NCBI GenBank assembly: GCA_018350325.1
Contig: JAEVLN010000010.1
Location: 3,038,001-3,102,000 of the forward strand
Origin: Globodera rostochiensis
Lineage: Eukaryota; Nematoda; Chromadorea; Rhabditida; Heteroderidae
DNA: 64,000 nt
Direction of reading: 5' to 3'
A model generated the notes under the pieces. It had not been told where the DNA came from, searched no databases, and was given only the letters and a program-made list of their open reading frames with translations. The position numbers were made by a program, and so were the translations under genes. This document shows, piece by piece, positions 1 through 19,294 of this stretch (position 1 is its first letter; each line of letters begins with the position of its first letter).

Positions 1-455
1 ATTTCAACATTTTTACTTAAGTCTGCCAGAAAAAACTGATTCAGTGGCTTATCCGTTTCATTTTGTGTTTTGTGTTCGAACCCGCTTGAGCGCAAGCATT
101 TTTTTTACCTTCCTTTGGCCTTTACTTTCTATCCCCCATTAACGGAACATTTTTTAATGATTTTCAAATATTTATAATTTAAATACGCACAAAAAAAAAG
201 ACCGCCGGATATCCTCCACGCTAATGTAAACCAAATTTTTTTTCGAAATTATGACTAAAAATGCTCAATTTTGCGGAAAGGTTAATTTCTTAACAAAAAT
301 CCTCTCCCAGCGGCGCTTATCGGCACCGCGGGGCGCTACACTAAAAGCCGGAAAAGTTGACTTTCTGTGTTTTGGGCCATTTTTCATAATAATACGACTT
401 TTTTTTTTTAACTTTCGACACAGCTCTGATCGTCGTTTGCAGGCGGGCAAAATGA
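1..455. other. 5' end of window, no supported gene
   Basis: AT-rich sequence with short homopolymer runs. Two overlapping opposite-strand open frames cover about 251-463, but neither has recognisable protein features, so no gene is called. A T-arm-like string around positions 78-90 has no matching tRNA body. Confidence 0.4.
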
Positions 456-575
456 TCAACTAAAGATTGCATAAGTCGGGGTGCCAACCCTAATTAAACC
501 CGTACCATTTCCCTCTTCTGCTTCAGTCAACGCGGCGCCGATGTTCTCTTGCAGTTCCTTCTGATACTGCTCCAT
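456..575 (-). CDS. Small ORF or single exon, hypothetical
   Basis: An ATG at 575 opens a 39-codon frame that starts MEQYQKELQENIGAALTEAE, a charged helix-like composition with balanced codons that stands out from the AT-rich surroundings. It ends at a TGA at 456. A possible GT splice donor follows the codons for EEGN, so this could be an exon rather than a complete micro-ORF. No family is recognised and no partner exons could be found with confidence. It lies just outside the satellite array. Confidence 0.25.
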   Translation of the reverse strand: MEQYQKELQENIGAALTEAEEGNGTGLIRVGTPTYAIFS

Positions 576-659
576 CTTGCAATCATTTCTCCCTTCAACT
601 GATTCATTCTCTTTAATTATTTAATTATTTAAATTTTTAAATAACAAATTCTAAATATT

Positions 660-3600
660 CGGAGACTTCCAGTATGTGAGCGTCAGTCTTAAAATCTTAG
701 AAAAATTGATAAAAAGTAACAGAAATTAAGAACACCATCCTGGAATCTCTGTTTATTCCTAGCCACTAATTGTTATCTGAACATAATTCGGAGTTTACAG
801 TATGTGAGCGTCAGTCTTAAAATCTCAGAAAAATTGATAAAAAGTAACAGAAATTAAGAACCCCATCCTGGAATCCCTGTTTATTCCTAGCCACTAATTG
901 TTATCTGAACATAATTCGGAGACTTTACAGTATGTGAACGTCAGTCTTAAAATCTCAGAAAAATTGATAAAAAGTAACAGAAATTAAGAACCCCATCCTG
1001 GAATCCCTGTTTATTCCCAGCCACAAATTGTTATCTGAACATAATTCGGAGACTTTACAGTATGTGAGCGTCAGTCTTAAAATCTCAGAAAAATTGATAA
1101 AAAGTAACAGAAATTAAGAACCCCATCCTGGAATCCCTGTTTATTCCCAGCCACTAATTGTTATCAGAACATAATTCGGAGACTTTACAGTATGTGAACG
1201 TCAGTCTTAAAATCTCAGAAAAATTGATAAAAAGTAACAGAAATTAAGAACCCCATCCTGGAATCCCTGTTTATTCCCAGCCACAAATTGTTATCAGAAC
1301 ATAATTCGGAGACTTTACAGTATGTGAACGTCAGTCTTAAAATCTCAGAAAAATTGATAAAAAGTAACAGAAATTAAGAACCCCCCCCATCCTGGAATCC
1401 CTGTTTATTCCCAGCCACTAATTGTTATCTGAACATAATTCGGAGACTTTACAGTATGTGAGCGTCAGTCTTAAAATCTTAGAAAAATTGATAAAAAGTA
1501 ACAGAAATTAAGAACCCCATCCTGGAATCCCTGTTTATTCCCAGCCACAAATTGTTATCTGAACATAATTCGGAGACTTTACAGTATGTGAGCGTCAGTC
1601 TTAAAATCTCAGAAAAATTGATAAAAAGTAACAGAAATTAAGAACCCCATCCTGGAATCTCTGTTTATTCCTAGCCACTAATTGTTATCTGAACATAATT
1701 CGGAGACTTTACAGTATGTGAGCGTCAGTCTTAAAATCTCAGAAAAATTGATAAAAAGTAACAGAAATTAAGAACCCCATCCTGGAATCCCTGTTTATTC
1801 CTAGCCACTAATTGTTATCTGAACATAATTCGGAGACTTTACAGTATGTGAGCGTCAGTCTTAAAATCTCAGAAAAATTGATAAAAAGTAACAGAAATTA
1901 AGAACCCCATCCTGGAATCTCTGTTTATTCCTAGCCACTAATTGTTATCTGAACATAATTCGGAGACTTTACAGTATGTGAGCGTCAGTCTTAAAATCTC
2001 AGAAAAATTGATAAAAAGTAACAGAAATTAAGAACCCCATCCTGGAATCCCTGTTTATTCCCAGCCACTAATTGTTATCTGAACATAATTCGGAGACTTT
2101 ACAGTATGTGAGCGTCAGTCTTAAAATCTTAGAAAAATTGATAAAAAGTAACAGAAATTAAGAACCCCATCCTGGAATCCCTGTTTATTCCCAGCCACAA
2201 ATTGTTATCTGAACATAATTCGGAGACTTTACAGTATGTGAGCGTCAGTCTTAAAATCTCAGAAAAATTGATAAAAAGTAACAGAAATTAAGAACCCCAT
2301 CCTGGAATCCCTGTTTATTCCCAGCCACTAATTGTTATCAGAACATAATTCGGAGACTTTACAGTATGTGAGCGTCAGTCTTAAAATCTCAGAAAAATTG
2401 ATAAAAAGTAACAGAAATTAAGAACCCCATCCTGGAATCCCTGTTTATTCCCAGCCACTAATTGTTATCAGAACATAATTCGGAGACTTTACAGTATGTG
2501 AACGTCAGTCTTAAAATCTCAGAAAAATTGATAAAAAGTAACAGAAATTAAGAACCCCATCCTGGAATCCCTGTTTATTCCCAGCCACTAATTGTTATCT
2601 GAACATAATTCGGAGACTTTACAGTATGTGAGCGTCAGTCTTAAAATCTCAGAAAAATTGATAAAAAGTAACAGAAATTAAGAACCCCATCCTGGAATCC
2701 CTGTTTATTCCCAGCCACTAATTGTTATCAGAACATAATTCGGAGACTTTACAGTATGTGAACGTCAGTCTTAAAATCTCAGAAAAATTGATAAAAAGTA
2801 ACAGAAATTAAGAACCCCATCCTGGAATCCCTGTTTATTCCCAGCCACTAATTGTTATCTGAACATAATTCGGAGACTTTACAGTATGTGAGCGTCAGTC
2901 TTAAAATCTTAGAAAAATTGATAAAAAGTAACAGAAATTAAGAACCCCATCCTGGAATCCCTGTTTATTCCCAGCCACTAATTGTTATCTGAACATAATT
3001 CGGAGACTTTACAGTATGTGAGCGTCAGTCTTAAAATCTCAGAAAAATTGATAAAAAGTAACAGAAATTAAGAACCCCATCCTGGAATCCCTGTTTATTC
3101 CCAGCCACTAATTGTTATCTGAACATAATTCGGAGACTTTACAGTATGTGAGCGTCAGTCTTAAAATCTAAGAAAAATTGATAAAAAGTAACAGAAATTA
3201 AGAACCCCATCCTGGAATCCCTGTTTATTCCTAGCCACTAATTGTTATCTGATCATAATTCGGAGACTTTACAGTATGTGAGCGTCAGTCTTAAAATCTT
3301 AGAAAAATTGATAAAAAGTAACAGAAATTAAGAACCCCATCCTGGAATCCCTGTTTATTCCTAGCCACTAATTGTTATCTGAACATAATTCGGAGACTTT
3401 ACAGTATGTGAGCGTCAGTCTTAAAATCTCAGAAAAATTGATAAAAAGTAACAGAAATTAAGAACCCCATCCTGGAATCCCTTTTATTCCCAGCCACTAA
3501 TTGTTATCAGAACATAATTCGGAGACTTTACAGTATGTGAACGTCAGTCTTAAAATCTCAGAAAAATTGATAAAAAGTAACAGAAATTAAGAACCCCATC

Positions 3601-4268
3601 CTGGAATCCCTGTTTATTCCCAGCCACTAATTGTTATCTGAACATAATTCGGAGACTTTACAGTATGTGAGCGTCAGTCTTAAAATCTTAGAAAAATTGA
3701 TAAAAAGTAACAGAAATTAAGAACCCCATCCTGGAATCTCTGTTTATTCCCAGCCACTAATTGTTATCAGAACATAATTCGGAGACTTTACAGTATGTGA
3801 ACGTCAGTCTTAAAATCTCAGAAAAATTGATAAAAAGTAACAGAAATTAAGAACCCCATCCTGGAATCCCTGTTTATTCCTAGCCACTAATTGTTATCTG
3901 ATCATAATTCGGAGACTTTACAGTATGTGAGCGTCAGTCTTAAAATCTTAGAAAAATTGATAAAAAGTAACAGAAATTAAGAACCCCATCCTGGAATCCC
4001 TGTTTATTCCCAGCCACTAATTGTTATCTGAACATAATTCGGAGACTTTACAGTATGTGAGCGTCAGTCTTAAAATCTTAGAAAAATTGATAAAAAGTAA
4101 CAGAAATTAAGAACCCCATCCTGGAATCCCTGTTTATTCCTAGCCACTAATTGTTATCTGATCATAATTCGGAGACTTTACAGTATGTGAGCGTCAGTCT
4201 TAAAATCTTAGAAAAATTGATAAAAAGTAACAGAAATTAAGAACCCCATACTGGAATTCCTGTTTTAT
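660..4268. repeat. 130-bp tandem satellite, about 28 copies
   Basis: A 130-bp unit is repeated head to tail. The anchor CGGAGACTTTACAG recurs at 917, 1047, 1177, 1307, 1441, 1571 and onward. Copies differ at a few fixed sites: gtgAgcg or gtgAacg, ctgttatctGaac or atcAgaac, atctC or atctT, and ccCagcc or ccTagcc. One copy near 1381 has four extra C bases, and one near 3481 has lost one or two bases. The first and last copies are the most diverged, as expected at array edges. No unit carries an open frame through the array. Confidence 0.97.
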
Positions 4269-4389
4269 TAAAAGATTTGCAACTAAAATTTTAAAATAAG
4301 ATAGAGAATATGGCAGATTTTAAAAATGAAGGCAGTGCATAAAATAAAATAACCGAAAGATGACCATAACAACATTTTAACACATTTTC

Positions 4390-12919
<8,530 letters not shown>

Positions 12920-13028
12920 GGACCTTAAAGAAAAAAATGATTCAAATTAATTCTTTAAATTTTTTTGTTTATTTAAGAATGGGTCTTAACTTTATAATTA
13001 ACAATCATTTCAACTTTTAATTTCTCAC

Positions 13029-13178
13029 CATGTTTTTGTGCTGGAATCTAGGCTTGTTGGCCACTTTTTTGACGCGAATTCTTTCTGCTTCCCTATTGAC
13101 TTTTTTTGTCCATAAAGTCGATGCTGCACATATTGAACAGCCATCTGCCAAGGCAGATGTTCGGCGTAATAAAATATG
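13029..13178 (-). CDS. Upstream coding exon of unclear ownership
   Basis: A 150-bp block is flanked on the minus strand by an acceptor (TTTTTTAG) and a donor (ACATG|GTGAG). It reads IFYYAEHLPWQMAVQYVQ and then a basic stretch ending SSTKTW. There are two readings. It may splice in frame into the collagen signal segment (TW|SMIIATA), giving LET-2 an N-terminal extension and an internal signal anchor. Alternatively it is the last exon of an upstream gene, because TGA follows the Trp codon if the donor is not used. A conventional collagen start 110 bp downstream makes the second reading, or an alternative first exon, at least as likely. Confidence 0.35.
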
Positions 13179-13788
13179 CTAAAAAATTTCCAAATTTCCA
13201 ACTCTTTAAATTAAAGCGAAATTCATGAAATAAAAGTTTTTAAATTTGATGCTGATTTGTAAGAAGAAAAATAATAATTTTATGCTAAATGAAAGCCATT
13301 TTGTTATTAAAAATTTATAAAATTATTAATAATTTAATTATTTTATTTTTGTGTTGGGTCTTAAATATTCTCAACGATTATCGACCAGGTTTGAGGTTTC
13401 TGTTGGATCAAGCTTCTTCTAAAAGTCCAACTGTTTTAAAGCCAACCCACTCATCCACTAACGTGTCTTCAAAGATTGGACAATTCAGTACTTGCCATAA
13501 ATTCTTTGTTTACACAAAATCAAAAACTTTAAATTTATACTTTATTAGTCTTATGCAGAGCACAAATTTAATTTAGCAAAAAATGCAAATAAAAAGTCAT
13601 ACTTAACAAAATATCAATAAAAAATATTATCATCGTAAAAATGGATCAAATTAGGCCTAAACTGGCTTTAAACAATTTAAATTAATAAATTTAGGCATAT
13701 GAAAAAACAGGTCAAATTGGAAAAATTAAAAAATGTTTTTTTCGTTAATTTATTCTAGGAACTGAATTGTCCATGCTCAATTATGAGT

Positions 13789-14133
13789 TTATTGGGATGG
13801 GCAATACAGCGCCAGATTTGCTATGACGGGCGGGTGTTTAGGGGATGCCAGTTGTCTGGTTGGTGGGATGGAGCCAAAGAAACGGCCCTTGGGGGGTTTT
13901 GGATGAAATATATCACTTTTGGACCCTCGGGCATCGGATTGGATGTGATTCATCCGCTTAATCTCCAACTGAAGTGGTTGGTTGACTAGCCAAGCAAGCA
14001 ATTGATCATCATTTTTGCAGACGCATTGTGGAATTAAAGAAAATGTGCATTTGGCTATAGCCGTTTTTTGTGTTGCTCTGATGAAAGAGCGAAAAAACGG
14101 ATCAATTTCTTTAAAGTATACTTGAAAAGCCAT
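13789..14133 (-). CDS. Hypothetical 114-aa ORF
   Basis: An uninterrupted frame from an ATG at 14133 to a TAA at 13789. The product starts MAFQVYFKEIDPFFRSFIRA and contains CTFSLIPQCVCKNDDQ and a basic, Pro-rich tail ending LALYCPSQ. No signal peptide, membrane segment or known domain is recognised. The GC content and codon mix are higher than in flanking DNA, which argues for coding. It lies about 850 bp upstream of the unexplained exon at 13.0-13.2 kb on the same strand and could belong with it, but no connecting exons were convincing. Confidence 0.35.
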   Translation of the reverse strand: MAFQVYFKEIDPFFRSFIRATQKTAIAKCTFSLIPQCVCKNDDQLLAWLVNQPLQLEIKRMNHIQSDARGSKSDIFHPKPPKGRFFGSIPPTRQLASPKHPPVIANLALYCPSQ

Positions 14134-14249
14134 TTGTTTAAATTGTGCATTTTATAAACTTTAAAAAAAATCTAAAATTTTGTCGCGACTTAAACAACAA
14201 CAAAAACATTAATTAAATATATAGTAAAAAAATACGATTTTGTAGGTAA

Positions 14250-14660
14250 AAATTAACAACAATATTTAGGTTTATTTATTTTTGTTAAATTTCTAAAAAC
14301 TAATTTGTAATGATGTAAATTTGAGTAGCATTTGAATCGATTGGGGCCAAAAAGTTGCCATTTTGCTTTGAGGAGACGGAGGAGGACATTCATATGGCCG
14401 ATGATTCTGAGGTTGAGGGGGAGGGGGGCGGGGGATGTCCTCACCAAATATTTAGTCTAAAGAGTGCCCAACTGTTGCGATATTTATTGTGTGCTGCTAT
14501 ATTTGGCCCAAACTACAACAACTGTTGATGCTGATGGTTGAAAAAATTAACAAAATAAATTTTTAAATTAAAAAAATTTGCCATCCCGACTCTGTCCACG
14601 ACTCAGAAAAGTTTGGTATTTTTGGTGGAAAATCCGGACCTTAAAAACTCTTTCCCGACG
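14250..14660 (-). other. Possible Pro-rich coding fragment
   Basis: On the minus strand between about 14450 and 14270, one frame reads EDIPRPPPPQPQNHRPYE followed by CPPPSPQSKMATFWPQSI and a stop. It could be an exon. Two other frames are also open across part of it, so the assignment is weak. The rest, to 15175, is AT-rich DNA with no supported gene. Confidence 0.2.
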
Positions 14661-15175
14661 GCGAGATGGCAATAATAGTTTAAGCATAATTAAGTTGAAT
14701 AAATTAATTAAGAATCATACAAATTTTTGTAAACATTTTAATTTTAAATTAAATATTTTAAATGCTCCGCCACTTTTTATTAAGGTTTTGAAAGAAGTCA
14801 TTCTTCAAAATACGTAAAGTAAATGAACAATTTTAACTTTCAAAGGCTCAAAAAAGTTTAAACGCATTTAAATTTTATTAATTTACATTTTATTTACCTA
14901 ATTAGTTTTTTAAAACTTATTTTCAAGAATCGATCAATATTCAAAGCCAACAATTTCCGGTGAAAATGATGATGTAAGCAATAATGACGAAGTAATATTT
15001 TCTTGCAAGCTTGTAAATAATAAACACAATATTTTAGCTAATACATTCAATTGAATCAATGTTGTCTGGTGTATATTAACATAAAATAAACATATATTAT
15101 ATTATTATTATACACAATTTATAAATTTTAATTTTAATTTATACATGTCTAATTGTTTTAGACAATTCCAGATTG

Positions 15176-16954
15176 ATGTTTATTTTTAAACAAAAAGATT
15201 CAATGAGTGCCCTTCATGGAATTACTTTTGCTCTGACAATTATGGAGTTTTTTAATATTTGTGCTGGAATGCATAAAAACATAAACAATAATAATTTGGA
15301 CAAAAACAATAACGACACACGCAATTTGGCCGCAAATAATGGCAATGAAAATCAATTGAATTCCTTAAGCAACAACATCGTTAACACAAACTCGGCCACA
15401 ACTTTCACAAACCAATTGGCAACAAATTACAACAACAACATTGCCACCATGAACATGTTGGATACACAACACAATTTGGCCACAAATTACAGTGACAACT
15501 CGGCTACAAACGACAACAACATGGCCATAAACTACAACAACGATTTGGGCACAAGTTACAACGACTACATGAACTTGAACTACATCAACGACTTGAGCAC
15601 AAATTACACCGACAACTTTGCCATAAACTATAACAACGATTTGGCCACAGATTACAACGACAACTTGGCCACAAACATGAACATATTGGCCACAGAACAC
15701 TCCACCAATTTCAACAACAACTTGGCCACAAATTACAACGACAACTTGGCCACAAATACGAACATATTGGCAACGGAACCCAGTTCAACCACAAATTACA
15801 ACAATTTGGCCACTGAACAACATTTGGCCACAAATAATAATGCCAATGTAAACAACTTGAACACTAATGATAACAACATTTTGGGCACAAACAATTCGGC
15901 CACAACTAACCGCAATAAATTGACCACCGATAACATCGGAATGCCTAAAAATACACTTAAAAGAAAAAGAGGACGAAGAGTACACCCCACAACCATTATC
16001 CAGCGTGTTGATATTGCCAACTTCCGCAAGGCGGTCCAGGAGGCGACAGGAGGGTCATATCCGTTATACCCGACGTTGCCAACATTGCATGCATCGTCAG
16101 GAATGCCAAGGTTGCATTCGACACCTGAACCATCAACATACAATAAAATGCCAAAACCGGTATTTGCAACAAACATTCAACCATCGTTTAGCTTATCGGG
16201 TTATCCAAGACCAGAACCATCGTTACAAGAAGCATTTTTGATGCGAATGCCACAAATGACACCGAATTCAAATAATGTTCTTGAAGGTTCATCGTCAAAA
16301 GTGACAAAACCATCGTTACAGCAAACATTTTTTATGCCAATGCCACCAATGGCATCGAATTCAAATGATTTTCTTGGAGATTCATCGTCTCAATATCAGG
16401 GAACACTAGAATCGTTGGTTTGGCCCAAAAATCCACCAACTTCTCAATTGAATAGTGAACAACATTGGGACATATCTACAAATTCATCGAACTTCAAAAG
16501 GGCAAGAACTTCATATTTTCCGACTTCTAAATTGCAAGAACAAATGGCGTCGAATTCAAATGATTTTCTTGGAGATTTTTCGTCGTCTCAATATCATGGA
16601 ACTCTCGAATCGTTGGTTTGGCCCAAAAATACACCAAATTCTCAATTGAATATGGCGCCAATGATGCAAAGTCCACCGAATTTGCGTAATGAAAATTTAA
16701 ACGAGGACACATCAATTAGTCAGACTTTTTCAAATAATTGTAATAAATATAGGTATAATATCAATTTAGACAGTGCCCATAACCACAAACTTAAAGCTCC
16801 AATTGAAGCAGAAAGCGATGCCGTCAATGTTGGAGTCAAAACATTGCAAGATCGTTTAACAAAAGCTGCCGCCACATCAATGGACGCCTTAGGTGATGTT
16901 TATGGACGGCTTGGGCCTACCGAATTATCTCTAATTATTACCCAGGGTAATTAA
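15176..16954 (+). CDS. Secreted Asn-rich protein with plant-type VQ motif
   Basis: One 592-codon exon. The first ATG is at 15176; a second at 15203 begins MSALHGITFALTIMEFFN, which has the shape of a signal peptide. Residues about 30-245 are Asn-rich repeats built on LATNYNDN. A basic cluster LKRKRGRR at about 261-268 looks like a nuclear localisation signal. It runs directly into HPTTIIQRVDIANFRKAVQ and EATGG. This contains F283, V287, Q288, T291 and G292, the FxxxVQxxTG core, with the PTT and D-x-x-NFR context seen in plant VQ transcription cofactors. The C-terminal part carries diverged repeats (NSNDFLGD, GTLESLVWPKN, twice each). A TTTTAG acceptor lies just upstream of the start. In plants VQ proteins bind WRKY factors; a host-nucleus effector role here is inference. 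Confidence 0.85.
   Translation: MFIFKQKDSMSALHGITFALTIMEFFNICAGMHKNINNNNLDKNNNDTRNLAANNGNENQLNSLSNNIVNTNSATTFTNQLATNYNNNIATMNMLDTQHNLATNYSDNSATNDNNMAINYNNDLGTSYNDYMNLNYINDLSTNYTDNFAINYNNDLATDYNDNLATNMNILATEHSTNFNNNLATNYNDNLATNTNILATEPSSTTNYNNLATEQHLATNNNANVNNLNTNDNNILGTNNSATTNRNKLTTDNIGMPKNTLKRKRGRRVHPTTIIQRVDIANFRKAVQEATGGSYPLYPTLPTLHASSGMPRLHSTPEPSTYNKMPKPVFATNIQPSFSLSGYPRPEPSLQEAFLMRMPQMTPNSNNVLEGSSSKVTKPSLQQTFFMPMPPMASNSNDFLGDSSSQYQGTLESLVWPKNPPTSQLNSEQHWDISTNSSNFKRARTSYFPTSKLQEQMASNSNDFLGDFSSSQYHGTLESLVWPKNTPNSQLNMAPMMQSPPNLRNENLNEDTSISQTFSNNCNKYRYNINLDSAHNHKLKAPIEAESDAVNVGVKTLQDRLTKAAATSMDALGDVYGRLGPTELSLIITQGN
15370..15900 (+). repeat. Degenerate coding tandem repeat (LATNYNDN)
   Basis: Within the VQ-motif gene, units of about 24-30 bp based on aacttggccacaaattac recur some 15 times with substitutions. 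They encode LATNYNDN, LATNMNILATE and similar variants. The repeats keep frame, so length changes occur in whole codons. Confidence 0.85.
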
Positions 16955-16964
16955 TTTTTGATGT

Positions 16965-17070
16965 CCCTCTAGGGTGAGTAATTTATTAGAGACTGGTTAA
17001 TAATTAGAGACTGGGTAATAATTAGAGACTGGGTAATAATTAGAGACGGGTAATAATTAGAGATCATACG
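16965..17070. repeat. 18-bp minisatellite next to VQ gene stop
   Basis: Four to five copies of gggtaataattagagact follow the stop codon. The last coding bases of the gene (ctctaattattaccc) are one unit in inverted orientation, so the 3' end of the ORF and the array can form a hairpin. Confidence 0.8.
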
Positions 17071-17249
17071 TTAGTTTCATTTTTAGCTCTAATCGAGTGT
17101 CATTAATTCTTAGAGATCAAAATTTTTCGGGGACGGCATGTCGAAGTCGGGGTGAGGCCTAAAAATGTCGGTGTCGAAAACGACGACAACCAAGAGAATC
17201 AAAAATTTAACAAAATCGTTGATTTTTTAATACTAAAATTATAAAAATT

Positions 17250-19294
17250 ACAGTAAAGCAAGTCCGTCCGGTTGTCGACTTGAGCTTGTTTTGTCTTGCT
17301 ATTTTGCCGTCGAGCATCGACAAGCCATTGATGCAAATTCGGCAAGGTCAATCGGTGTCAAAAACTTTGCTGGACAATACAATTCTTCAAAAAATGGAAC
17401 CGAATCATGTCATAAAATGTCTCAAAAAATGGTTGGAGGAGGAACATATCAAAAACAGCAAAATATTTCAAGCGAAAATCGGCGATGTTCACTCTCAAAT
17501 CCGGACAATTTTTCAAAAAAATCCGTTAATGTTAGATTCACACAACTCAATTAAACGTTTTTTACCGAAAAATAATATTAATATCAAAAATGTATTATTA
17601 TAAATAGGCTTCAGAATTACCTCGGCTGTTTTTTGATTTAAAATATTTATACTTGAAATTCTGAGTAAAATTAAAATGGAAACTTTATGGGACTAATTCA
17701 TTAATTTTTTTAAAGAGATGAAGAAACGACAAACTCAGAAAAACAAAAAGACAAACAAATTGAAAATTCTGATGAACCCCGAGCGGTTGTACTCTTTTTC
17801 TACTTTCGTTTGTTCAGAAAATTGGCTGGATTTTTGGAAGCACCGTTTAAAGGAGAAATAAATTATAATGTAATTGGCAAATAATATAAATTTTTAATTT
17901 TAATTTTATTTCAACTAAAAAATTAAATTTATTTGTATTAAAAGCTTTATTATTTAAAGGATTTTTAAAAATAGGGGTAATCATTATTTTCAAAATTGTT
18001 TTAAAACTCATATGCTTTAAAAATCACTTTTTTTTTATTTATAGGTAAATCAAAAATTTTTATTTTTATTGTTTTAATATAGAGTTTTTCTTTGTTGTAA
18101 GCAATAAAATTGAATTTTAATTTTAAATGATTTAAAATAAAACTTTAATTCCAATACACATACACTTAAGGAGAGCGCAAAAAAGTCTGAAAGGGAAGCG
18201 TTGCTGTTTTGGTTAATTATTGTCGGAAAACAAATTGCAAATGAATTTGAGTCTTCTTTACAGACTGATCTTTTAATAAAAAATGGTGACCAAAAGGTGT
18301 ACATTTTTAAAGTGTTTTTAATTATTTTTAAAGTAAAATTTATTACTTGAATTCCCGAATTTTAGAAAAATAGCTATGCTGATGATTAAAATAAGCAGGG
18401 CCCGTTTTTTTGGTGTAAAAAAATACACGAAAAAATTTTAAAAATCTTAGAAAAATAAGCAAAACTTTTAAGAAAAAGTCATTTAAAAATGAGATAAAAT
18501 AAAGGACCTGCTGCAATATTTTTTACTATTTCAGATAAAAATGGCACAATTTTTGGATTCTATCGACACTGTGAAGGAAAATACAGACATGGTAGGTTGG
18601 GTCATCGCATCAACAATTGCCCCTATTGTTGGAAACCAAATTTTGAATTCGAATATTTCAACCTTCATTTCAATATTAAATCAAGTTCAAACTCAAAATG
18701 TTGGTTGTTTAATTTTAAATTGTGTTTCGTTGAATCTGTCAAAAATTGTCAAATTTGCGAGCGGCGAATATTTGCATTTTTCGTAAGTTTTTTATCTTTA
18801 AAGGTTTCTTTAAAATCAAAAATATAAATTTTATAGTTAACCTTTAGATAAGTAATTAAAATATTTTGCGCCCATTTCTTATTATTTTTTATCCATTTCT
18901 TTCAAATCCAATTTTTAAATTATCAAATTGAAGATTGGGTGCTGCCAACAATATTCAAAAAATATTTAATGAAGCAATTCAAGCAGAACATGACGAAAGC
19001 CAAGGACAAAGAAGACCAAACTCAATACAAAATGCCAAAATTTATTTGAAAATTTATAAAACTATTTCTAACTATCTCAACCCTGAACTAAGAGCAAGTT
19101 CAAACCTGGATACCATAAACGACAATTTTAAAAATTTTCTTGATCAAAGTACAAAAGAATTGGACAAATTAATTAGTCTGTGGGACATGGCCAAAACTCA
19201 CGCGTCCAGTTACGAGGAACAGGAGAAGCATGTCACCAACAAATACATCAAGGAACATTGTCAAAATCAAAAATCATCGATTACCTTTTATTGA
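17250..19294 (+). CDS. Hypothetical multi-exon gene, exons only partly resolved
   Basis: Several plus-strand blocks look coding. One at 17254-17603 contains CLKKWLEEEHIKNSKIF. One at about 17715-17884 contains RAVVLFFYFRLFRKLAGFL and ends in a stop. One at about 18171-18297, flanked by AG and GT, contains ALLFWLIIVGKQIANEF. One at 18541-18786 starts MAQFLDSIDTVKENTDM; a second frame there has CPYC and CQIC pairs that could bind zinc. The last, at about 18932-19294, is helical and contains NIQKIFNEAIQAEHDESQGQ and ends SSITFY. The internal stop at 17884 means at least two genes, or an unused exon. No family is recognised. Confidence 0.35.

Noticed and set aside
660..4268. CRISPR-like array
   Set aside because: The repeats are contiguous 130-bp monomers without unique spacers, in a nematode genome; this is satellite DNA.
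15365..15700. Minus-strand Val-rich frame in the Asn repeat region
   Set aside because: It is the antisense of the LATNYNDN repeats, with no start context or family; the plus frame has signal peptide, NLS and VQ motif.
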